From JBKJML01 sp046596415 (GTDB taxonomy: Bacteria; Actinomycetota; Thermoleophilia; Gaiellales; Gaiellaceae), in assembly GCA_046596415.1 (NCBI GenBank), contig JBKJML010000130.1, positions 1-20,957 on the forward strand: a stretch of 20,957 nt of DNA. Direction: 5' to 3'. A program made the translations under genes and the position numbers. Positions within the stretch are counted from its first letter, which is position 1, and every line of letters begins with the position of its first letter. The notes beneath the pieces were generated by a model. That model was not told the DNA's origin. It worked only from the letters and a program-made list of their open reading frames with translations, and did no database searches. Of the stretch, positions 14,012 through 19,702 are shown piece by piece.

Positions 14012-14126
14012 CGCCGTCGGTCGTGTCGGTGTCGTCCCCGTCGGCGTCCGTCGATGTCGTCTCTTCGTCGTCGTCCCCTGCGCCGACGATCTCGTCGTCG
14101 CCCAGTGTGGTGGTCTCGTCGTTCAT
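13959..14126 (-). CDS. 55-residue Asp-rich acidic peptide overlapping the oxygenase gene
   Basis: The frame runs from ATG 14126 to TAG 13961-13959 with a perfect AGGAGG 6 nt before the start, one of the best ribosome sites in the window. The peptide holds 21 Asp, 4 Glu and 10 Thr, with no Lys, Arg, His or aromatic residue, so its charge is about -25. The first 17 residues (MNDETTTLGDDEIVGAG) look like a distinct head. The rest is DxD/DGD/TD repeats (DADGDD, TTDGDADD, GSDGDADTDD). It overlaps the start of the JmjC/cupin oxygenase by 38-53 bp in another frame. Possible roles: a substrate of that oxygenase (hydroxylated peptide or RiPP precursor), a Ca2+-binding tail like thrombospondin-type repeats, or simply a leader coupling translation. 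No family is recognised. Only the ribosome site and strand context distinguish it from low-complexity sequence. Confidence 0.62.
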   Translation of the reverse strand: MNDETTTLGDDEIVGAGDDDEETTSTDADGDDTDTTDGDADDADGSDGDADTDDA

Positions 14127-14132
14127 CTCGAT

Positions 14133-14138
14133 CCTCCT
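14133..14138 (-). promoter_or_regulatory. Shine-Dalgarno AGGAGG of the Asp-rich peptide
   Basis: AGGAGG on the minus strand lies 6 nt before ATG 14126. It is the ribosome entry site for the peptide and, through overlap, probably for the oxygenase. Confidence 0.75.
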
Positions 14139-14159
14139 GTCGGTGGCGGTGCGCGTGCG

Positions 14160-14165
14160 AGGTTA
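14160..14165 (-). promoter_or_regulatory. Possible -10 box TAACCT of the Asp-rich peptide/oxygenase unit
   Basis: TAACCT lies 33 nt before ATG 14126, leaving room for a leader of about 26 nt that includes AGGAGG. No -35 is recognisable. Confidence 0.35.
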
Positions 14166-14179
14166 CAACGTCCGCGCGT

Positions 14180-14185
14180 TACGCT
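14180..14185 (+). promoter_or_regulatory. -10 box TACGCT of the DUF1028 gene (leaderless)
   Basis: TACGCT ends 6 nt before ATG 14192. The block GTTACGCTCCGCCGATG differs from the pccB block at 1907-1922 at only a few positions. Confidence 0.55.
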
Positions 14186-14191
14186 CCGCCG

Positions 14192-15103
14192 ATGGCGCAG
14201 GGTCAGCCGTCCACGTTCTCGATCTGCGTCGCCGATCCGGCGACGGGTGAGGTCGGCGTCGCCGTCCAGTCGAAGTACTTCTCGGTCGGCTCGGTGGTTC
14301 CCTGGGCGCGCGCGGGTGTGGGCGCAGTGGCCACGCAGGCGGCAGGCGTGGCGGGGTACGGGCCGCGGATCCTCGACCTGCTCGAGCAGGGGCTCGGCCC
14401 CGACGAGGCGCTCGATCGGGCGCTCGCGAACGACGCTGGCAAGGAGACCCGCCAGCTCGGCGTCGTCACTGCGAGCGGCACCTCGGCCTGCTGGACGGGG
14501 GCCGACTGCAACGCCTGGGCGGGGGGCGAGGCCGGCCCGGGCTATGCCGCGCAGGGGAACATCCTCGCGGGTGAGGAGGTGGTCGAGGAGCTGGTGTCGG
14601 CCTATCGGGAGACGACCGGCTCGATGACCGAGCGGCTTGTCGCCGCACTCAGAGCGGGCCAGTCGGCGGGCGGCGACAAGCGGGGCCAGCAGTCGGCGGC
14701 GATCTCCGTCGAGCGGTTGGGCGCAGGCGTCGAAACGGGCTCGGGGATCGACCGTGTCTGCGACCTGCGGGTCGACGATCACCCGGAGCCGATCGAGGAG
14801 CTCGCGCGGCTGGTCGAGATCCACCTGCGCTGGGAGGTGCTGACGCGCGCGTTCGGCCGCCACACGGCAGGCCGCTACGCCGAAGGGGCCGAGATCCTCG
14901 CGCAGGGCCTCGTCCGTTTCCCCGACGACCCGACGATCCTCTACGACCTCGCCTGCTACCGAGCGCTCGCCGGGCTCGGCGACGGGGCGATCGAGAGCCT
15001 GGCGCGCGCGCTCTCGCTCGATCCGTCGCTGCAGGAGCTCGCGCGCGGCGACTCCGACTTCGACTCCGTGCGCGAGCGCCCGGAGTTCTCGGCGCTCCTC
15101 TAA
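14192..15103 (+). CDS. DUF1028 family protein with C-terminal TPR-like region
   Basis: A 303-residue protein. The first 220 residues are DUF1028, an Ntn-hydrolase-like fold with the diagnostic TFSICVADPATGEVGVAVQSK opening (residues 8-28) and VVPWARAGVGAVATQA. A helical stretch with TPR character follows, ILYDLACYRALAGLGDGAIESL and LARALSLDPSLQEL, ending DSDFDSVRERPEFSALL. In Ntn enzymes the N-terminal nucleophile is a Thr, Ser or Cys exposed by self-cleavage. Ser7/Thr8 would be candidates, but activity of this family is not established. ATG 14192 is chosen because the conserved N-terminus begins there and TACGCT lies 6 nt before it. The longer open frame upstream is antisense to the oxygenase gene. 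It appears to be a single-gene unit, convergent with the lipoprotein gene. Confidence 0.88.
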   Translation: MAQGQPSTFSICVADPATGEVGVAVQSKYFSVGSVVPWARAGVGAVATQAAGVAGYGPRILDLLEQGLGPDEALDRALANDAGKETRQLGVVTASGTSACWTGADCNAWAGGEAGPGYAAQGNILAGEEVVEELVSAYRETTGSMTERLVAALRAGQSAGGDKRGQQSAAISVERLGAGVETGSGIDRVCDLRVDDHPEPIEELARLVEIHLRWEVLTRAFGRHTAGRYAEGAEILAQGLVRFPDDPTILYDLACYRALAGLGDGAIESLARALSLDPSLQELARGDSDFDSVRERPEFSALL

Positions 15104-15163
15104 GAACTCAGTTCGGAATCACCCTTCGCCGTCGGCTCAAGGCTTCGTTCTGAAATGAGTTCT
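15103..15163. terminator. Imperfect inverted repeat between converging genes (candidate bidirectional terminator)
   Basis: AGAACTCAGTTCGGAA (15103-15118) and the complement of 15148-15163 (AGAACTCATTTCAGAA) match at 14 of 16 positions around a 29-nt loop. The arms include the stop codon of the DUF1028 gene and abut that of the lipoprotein gene. The arms are markedly AT-richer than the surroundings. There is no U-tract, so termination is suggested by location and symmetry only. A dimeric protein site is another possibility. Confidence 0.45.
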
Positions 15164-15713
15164 AAAGCTCGTAGGCGCTGTCGGTGATCCAGCTGATGCG
15201 CGGCTGGAGCCCTTCGGGCGGCTTGCCCGCCGCCTCGAAGACCCCGAAGACGACGCGGACCCAGCGTCCCTGAGGCAGCGCTCCGGGGGCGGACATCGTG
15301 CCCGACCACGTCTCGCCCGGGGCCAGCACCGCGGGCAGCGGCGGGTCGAGCTCTCGCGCCGGGCGCAACGACGGCAGGGCACCGTCCTTGTTCAGCCGGT
15401 CGAGCTCGGCATGGTCGCCGCTGCCGAACACCATCAGCCCGAAGGTGCGGTCTGCCGGCCGCGAGATCTTGAACGCGACCGACGAGTCGTTCGTCACCGC
15501 GACGGCCGCCTGCCAGCCGTCGTCATGAACCTCGAGCCGCTCGACCTTGAAGACGAGCCGGTCGGCCTGCTGCCCGTAGGTCTCGCGCCAGTCGATCGCG
15601 GCACTGCGCGGAGGCGCCTTCGTCGCCTCGAAGGGGACCTCGTCGGCTTGCCGGGTCGTACCGCAGGCGGTGGTGAGCAGGACGAGCGGCAGGACGAGGA
15701 GGAGCTGACGCAT
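15162..15713 (-). CDS. Putative lipoprotein with Ig-like beta domain
   Basis: A 183-residue exported protein. The N-terminus MRQLLLVLPLVLLTTACGTT is a lipoprotein signal peptide: Arg at position 2-3, a leucine-rich core and a lipobox ending in Cys17. The mature part begins with a polar linker (TRQADEVPFEATKAPPRS), then a beta-rich domain of about 140 residues with strands such as DRLVFKVERLEVHDDGWQAAVAVTND, FGLMVFGS and WVRVVFGVFE. The layout (ligand-like strand, VTNDSS, then LAPGETWSGTM) resembles the immunoglobulin-like DUF4352/BsuPI type domains that sense or bind at the cell surface. ATG 15713 is preferred over GTG 15746, since the signal peptide begins there and the longer form adds residues with no signal-peptide character. 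The function is unknown. Confidence 0.8.
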   Translation of the reverse strand: MRQLLLVLPLVLLTTACGTTRQADEVPFEATKAPPRSAAIDWRETYGQQADRLVFKVERLEVHDDGWQAAVAVTNDSSVAFKISRPADRTFGLMVFGSGDHAELDRLNKDGALPSLRPARELDPPLPAVLAPGETWSGTMSAPGALPQGRWVRVVFGVFEAAGKPPEGLQPRISWITDSAYEL

Positions 15714-15741
15714 GGACGCATGGTGCCAGACGGGTTGTGGA

Positions 15742-15747
15742 TACACT
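15742..15747 (+). promoter_or_regulatory. Possible -10 box TACACT of the sucC operon
   Basis: TACACT ends 10 nt before the TTG at 15758, which would give a leader of only a few nucleotides. The box falls inside the longer frame from GTG 15737, which argues against that start. Confidence 0.4.
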
Positions 15748-15757
15748 CGCTGCCGCT

Positions 15758-16900
15758 TTGGACCTCTACGAGTATCAGGGTAAACAGCTCTTCGCGAAGT
15801 TCGGCATCCCTGTCTCCGACGGGCGCCTGGCGCTCACTCCGGCGGCGGCGAGAGCCGCGGCGGAGGAGCTAGGCGGGCCGGTCGTCGTCAAGGCACAGGT
15901 GCTGACGGGTGGCCGAGGCAAGGCCGGCGGGATCAAGCTCGCCGCGACCCCCGCAGAGGCGGAGGCCCGCGCAGCCGAGATCCTCGGGCTCGACATCCGT
16001 GGCCACGTCGTCAAGAAGCTCTGGATCGAGCAGGCCTCCGAGATCGCGAAGGAGTACTACCTCTCGCTGACCTTCGACCGCGGCACCAAGCAGCCCCTGT
16101 TCATGTTCACGACGCAGGGCGGGGTCGAGATCGAGCAGGTCGCAGAGGAGAGCCCCGATGCGCTCGCCCGGCTGCACGTCGACCCGCTCGAGGGCTTCCA
16201 GCCCTACCAGGCGCGGCGCCTGATCTACGGCGCCGGGCTCGAGGATCCAGCCGAGCAGAAGCAGGTGGCGGCGATCGCCGCGAAGCTCTACGACGCGTTC
16301 GTCGGCTGTGACGCGATGCTCTGCGAGATCAATCCACTGATCGTCACGCCTGACGGTCTCGTCAAGGCGCTCGACTCCAAGTTCACGGTCGACGACAACG
16401 CGCTCTACAAGCATCCCGAGATCGCCGAGATGCGCGACGCCGACGCAGCCGACCCGCTCGAGGCGCTCGCCCGCGAGAAGGACGTCACCTACGTGAAGCT
16501 CGACGGCGAGGTGGGAATCCTCGGCAACGGCGCCGGGCTCGTCATGTCGACGCTCGACGTGATCGCGCTCGCCGGCGGGCGACCCGCGAACTTCTGCGAC
16601 CTCGGCGGCGGCGGCGATGCCGAGGGCGTCGTCGATGCGCTCGACGTGATCCTCCGCGACCCGCAGGTGACGTCGATCTTCTTCAACATCTTCGGCGGCA
16701 TCACCCGCTGCGACGAGGTGGCAAAGGGCATCCTTGCCGCGCTGGAGCGGATGAAGATCGAGCTGCCGATCGTCGTTCGCCTCGACGGGACGAACGCCGA
16801 GGAGGGCCGGAAGATCCTCGCCGAGGCTGCTCCGTCCAACCTGCACGTCGAGCCGACGATGCTCGAGGCAGCGAGGCGCGCCGTGGAGCTGTCGAAGTGA
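15758..16900 (+). CDS. sucC: Succinyl-CoA synthetase (ADP/GDP-forming) beta subunit
   Basis: TCA-cycle enzyme subunit that binds nucleotide and makes ATP or GTP from succinyl-CoA, together with SucD. The N-terminus MDLYEYQGKQLFAKFGIPV is the conserved start of SucC, here with a TTG codon at 15758. The GTG at 15737 would add seven non-conserved residues (DTLAAAL). The ATP-grasp domain shows VVKAQVLTGGRGKAGGIK and LCEINPLIVTPDG. The CoA-ligase domain shows GEVGILGNGAGLVMSTLD, FCDLGGGG and FNIFGGITRCDEVAKGI. The length (380) is normal. It overlaps the following methyltransferase gene by GTGA, and sucD follows that, forming a three-gene operon. Confidence 0.94.
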   Translation: MDLYEYQGKQLFAKFGIPVSDGRLALTPAAARAAAEELGGPVVVKAQVLTGGRGKAGGIKLAATPAEAEARAAEILGLDIRGHVVKKLWIEQASEIAKEYYLSLTFDRGTKQPLFMFTTQGGVEIEQVAEESPDALARLHVDPLEGFQPYQARRLIYGAGLEDPAEQKQVAAIAAKLYDAFVGCDAMLCEINPLIVTPDGLVKALDSKFTVDDNALYKHPEIAEMRDADAADPLEALAREKDVTYVKLDGEVGILGNGAGLVMSTLDVIALAGGRPANFCDLGGGGDAEGVVDALDVILRDPQVTSIFFNIFGGITRCDEVAKGILAALERMKIELPIVVRLDGTNAEEGRKILAEAAPSNLHVEPTMLEAARRAVELSK

Positions 16901-17553
16901 GCTGGGACACGCGCGCGGCGGCGTATCGCGAGAGCGAGACCCACCGCTCCGGTGGCGACCTCGACCTGCTCGTCACCTGGTGCGAGCCGGCCGACGGGAG
17001 GACCGCTCTCGATGTCGCGACCGGCGGCGGCCACGTCGCCCGGCGCCTCGCCGAGGAGGGCTGCTCCGTCACCACCTGCGACGCTGCTCCGGGGATGCAG
17101 CCGGACGTCGTCTGCCGCGCCGAAGACATCCCGTTCGCGGACGGCTCCTTCGACGTCGTCACGAGCCGGATCGCGCCGCACCACTTCGACGACATTCGCG
17201 CAGCCGTCGTCGAGATGGCCCGGGTCGCCCGCGACCTCGTCGTCGTCGAGGACACGCTCTACGCGGACGAGGCGACCGAGGAGGCCGAGAAGCTCCGCGA
17301 CCCGACCCACGTCCGCTCCTACTGCGAGCTCGAGTGGCGCTCCTTCCTCGAGGCGGCGGGCCTCGAGATCGAGGATGTCGCCTACTACGAGAAGCGCCAC
17401 GAATTCGACGACTGGCTCGCCCGCACCGACTGCGAGGGCGACGAAGCCGAGCGCGTCCGCACCCTGCTCGCGCCGCGCGGCGTCGACGGCGGCGCGGCCT
17501 GGGTCGATACCAAGATCATGCTCAAGGCAAGGAAGCGGCAGGTGGAGGACTGA
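16897..17553 (+). CDS. Class I SAM-dependent methyltransferase between sucC and sucD
   Basis: A 218-residue Rossmann-fold methyltransferase of the UbiE/Methyltransf_11 type. Motif I is ALDVATGGGHVARRLA (37-52). The acidic residue after strand 2 is in VTTCDAAPGM, motif II/III is AEDIPFADGSFDVVTSRIAPHHF, and post-III is VARDLVVVEDTL. The C-terminal part (SYCELEWRSFLEAAGLEIEDV onward) resembles the usual cap. The substrate is not evident, since quinone, small-molecule and other methyltransferases share this core. It starts with the GTG of a GTGA overlap with sucC and ends in TGATG shared with sucD, so it is transcribed and translationally coupled with both. Codon usage does not differ from the neighbours, giving no sign of recent transfer. 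Confidence 0.88.
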   Translation: MSWDTRAAAYRESETHRSGGDLDLLVTWCEPADGRTALDVATGGGHVARRLAEEGCSVTTCDAAPGMQPDVVCRAEDIPFADGSFDVVTSRIAPHHFDDIRAAVVEMARVARDLVVVEDTLYADEATEEAEKLRDPTHVRSYCELEWRSFLEAAGLEIEDVAYYEKRHEFDDWLARTDCEGDEAERVRTLLAPRGVDGGAAWVDTKIMLKARKRQVED

Positions 17554-18425
17554 TGGCGATCATCGTCGACCAGAGCACGAAGCTCGTCGTCCAGGGGCTC
17601 ACCGGCAGCGAAGGCTCGTTCCACGGCCTGCGCAACAAGCGCTACGGCACCCAGGTCGTCGCCGGCGTCACGCCCGGCAAGGGGGGCCAGGACGTCGAAG
17701 GCGTGCCCGTCTTCGACACCGTCGTCGACGCCGTGCAGGAGACCGGTGCGAACACGACGATGGTGTTCGTCCCGGCACGCTTCGCCGCCGACGCGATCTA
17801 CGAGGCGGTCGACGCCGGGATCGAGACGGTGATCTGCATTGCCGAGGGCCTGCCGGCGCACGAGATGCTGCGGGTCTACACCTACATCCGCCCGAAGGGG
17901 ATCGCGATGCTCGGCCCGAACTGCCCGGGCGCGCTGTCGCCGGGCAAGGCGAACGTGGGGATCATCCCGGCCGAGATCTTCAGCGAGGGGTCGGTCGGAC
18001 TCGTCTCCCGCTCCGGCACCCTGACCTACCAGATCGGCCACGAGCTGACCCAGCTCGGGCTCGGCAACTCCACCATCGTGGGCATCGGCGGCGATCCGGT
18101 CGTCGGCTCGTCCTTTATCGACATCCTGGAGCGCTTCGAGGCCGATCCGGAGACGAAGTACGTCGTCATGGTCGGCGAGATCGGCGGCGACGAAGAGGAG
18201 AAGGCTGCCGAGTACATCGAGGCGCACATGACGAAGCCGGTCGTCGCCTACATCGCCGGCTTCACGGCGCCGCCCGGCAAGACGATGGGCCACGCGGGCG
18301 CGATCATCTCCGGCTCGTCGGGCACGGCGCAGGGGAAGAAGGACGCGCTCGAGGCGCGCGGGATCAGGGTCGGCACGACGCCCACCGAGGTCGCGCAGTT
18401 CGCCGCCGAGCTCGTCGGCCCGTAG
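17553..18425 (+). CDS. sucD: Succinyl-CoA synthetase alpha subunit
   Basis: The alpha subunit binds CoA and carries the phosphohistidine intermediate. The N-terminal CoA-binding domain has VQGLTGSEGSFH (13-24) and YGTQVVAGVTPGKGG (31-45). The CoA-ligase domain has GPNCPGALSPGK (121-132), SRSGTLTYQ (152-160), GIGGDPVVGSSFID (177-190) and the active-site GHAGAIISG with His247. The length (290) is standard. The ATG overlaps the methyltransferase stop (TGATG). The frame is open well upstream, but the conserved N-terminus MAIIVDQSTKLVVQG starts at this ATG. It ends 12 bp before the convergent ahcY. Confidence 0.95.
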   Translation: MAIIVDQSTKLVVQGLTGSEGSFHGLRNKRYGTQVVAGVTPGKGGQDVEGVPVFDTVVDAVQETGANTTMVFVPARFAADAIYEAVDAGIETVICIAEGLPAHEMLRVYTYIRPKGIAMLGPNCPGALSPGKANVGIIPAEIFSEGSVGLVSRSGTLTYQIGHELTQLGLGNSTIVGIGGDPVVGSSFIDILERFEADPETKYVVMVGEIGGDEEEKAAEYIEAHMTKPVVAYIAGFTAPPGKTMGHAGAIISGSSGTAQGKKDALEARGIRVGTTPTEVAQFAAELVGP

Positions 18426-18437
18426 ACCGGCCCGGAG

Positions 18438-19679
18438 CTAGACGCTCCAGCGGCTCGCGAACTCCAGCTGCATCGCGGTCGGCTCGCCGAGCTCGATCCC
18501 GAGCGTCGCGAGCTTCGTCCGTGCGATCTCCCGGTCGAGCTCCGCGGGGAACGCGTGCAGCCCCGGCTCGAGGCCGGCGCCGGCGAGATGGTGAACCGCG
18601 AGCGCCTGCACCGAGAAGGAGAGATCCATGATCTCGACGGGGTGGCCGTCGCCGCCTGCGACATTCGTCTGGCGGCCGTCGGCGAGGACGTAGGCTGTGC
18701 CGCCGCCGGGGATCTCGTGCGCCGTCACGCCCGGCCGGGCCTCCGTCCCTGGGCCGAGCGCGTCGATCGCGACCTCGCGCTCGTGGTGGCCGCCGTTCGC
18801 GATCACGACGCCGTCTTTCAGCAACGGTACGAGCCTTGCGGGAACGGCGTCGATCGCTCCCGTGGCGGCGATCAGCACGTCTGCGTCGGGCAGCGCGGCC
18901 TCGAGTGCGGCGACGCGGTTCCCGTCCATGTGCGCCTCGAGTGCCGCGACCGGGTCGATCTCGACCACGGTGACGCGGCCGCCCTGCCCGCGTGCGTAGC
19001 GGGCGAGCCCCTTGCCCACCCAGCCGTAGCCGACGATGCAGAACTCGCGCCCGGCGAAGTTCAGGTTCGTCAGCCGGTCGATCGCTGCGAGCGTCGACTG
19101 GCCGGTGCCGTAGCGGTTGTCGAACAAGTGCTTGCACGCGGCGTCGTTTGCGAGGATCGCGGGAAAGCTGAGGCGGCCGTCGGCGGCCATCGCCCGCAGC
19201 CGGGCGACGCCCGTCGTCGTCTCCTCGGTGACGCCCGCCAGGCCCGCCGCGACCTCGGGCCGGTGCTCGACGATCCGTGCGGTCAGCTCGGCTCCGTCGT
19301 CGACCACGAGCTCCGGGCGGGTGTCCGCCACTGCGAGCAGGTCGGCGTCGAACTGCTCGCGCGACGCATTGTGGCTCGCGTGCACCTCGATCCCGCGCGC
19401 GACGAGCGCCGCGCAGATCGCGTCCTGCGTCGAGCCAGGGTTCGAGCCGGACGCGACCACGTGCGCGCCCGCCTCGGCAAGGAGCGTCGCGAGGTAGGCC
19501 GTCTTCGCCTCGAGGTGCACGACGACCGCGACGCGTCGGCCGCGCAGCGCACCGTCGGCAAGCCGCGTCCGCGCCAGGGTGTTGAGGACGGGCGAATGGC
19601 GGGCGACCCACTGGATCCGCTGCTCGCCGACCGACGCGAGACTTGGGTCGGCGATGCGGGAGCGGGACGCGGGGGTCAC
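18438..19679 (-). CDS. ahcY: S-adenosylhomocysteinase, archaeal/Thermotoga-type short form
   Basis: Hydrolyses S-adenosylhomocysteine (perhaps also S-inosylhomocysteine) to homocysteine, using bound NAD. The 413-residue length matches the short archaeal/Thermotoga type. Substrate-domain motifs are HLEAKTAYL (55-63), GSNPGSTQD (78-86), VDDGAELT (126-133), EETTTGV (152-158) and NDAACKHLFDNRYG (178-191) with the catalytic Lys183/Asp187. The NAD domain has IVGYGWVGKGLARYARG (215-231). The usual GHFDxE motif is replaced by GGHHERE (296-302), retaining the first His. The C-terminus EFASRWSV lacks the long KPDHYRY tail of bacterial and eukaryotic forms. GTG 19679 lies 6 nt after TAGATT. It is downstream of, and opposite to, sucCD and its methyltransferase. 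Confidence 0.92.
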   Translation of the reverse strand: MTPASRSRIADPSLASVGEQRIQWVARHSPVLNTLARTRLADGALRGRRVAVVVHLEAKTAYLATLLAEAGAHVVASGSNPGSTQDAICAALVARGIEVHASHNASREQFDADLLAVADTRPELVVDDGAELTARIVEHRPEVAAGLAGVTEETTTGVARLRAMAADGRLSFPAILANDAACKHLFDNRYGTGQSTLAAIDRLTNLNFAGREFCIVGYGWVGKGLARYARGQGGRVTVVEIDPVAALEAHMDGNRVAALEAALPDADVLIAATGAIDAVPARLVPLLKDGVVIANGGHHEREVAIDALGPGTEARPGVTAHEIPGGGTAYVLADGRQTNVAGGDGHPVEIMDLSFSVQALAVHHLAGAGLEPGLHAFPAELDREIARTKLATLGIELGEPTAMQLEFASRWSV

Positions 19680-19685
19680 CCGCCG

Positions 19686-19691
19686 AATCTA
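19686..19691 (-). promoter_or_regulatory. -10 box TAGATT of ahcY (leaderless)
   Basis: On the minus strand TAGATT ends 6 nt before GTG 19679. An overlapping TATAGA lies 2 nt further up. There is no room for a Shine-Dalgarno or riboswitch in the 23-bp gap to the helicase gene. Confidence 0.5.
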
Positions 19692-19702
19692 TAGCGCTGG
19701 TG

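Noticed and set aside
13972..14250. Plus-strand frame with Ser/Pro/Val-rich low-complexity product
   Set aside because: It is the complement of the Asp codons (GAC/GTC) of the minus-strand peptide and has no ribosome site.
15737..15757. GTG start seven codons upstream for sucC
   Set aside because: The conserved SucC N-terminus begins at the TTG at 15758, and the possible -10 box TACACT lies within the added stretch.
19680..19702. SAH riboswitch before ahcY
   Set aside because: The gap to the helicase gene is 23 bp and the gene is probably leaderless, leaving no room for an aptamer.
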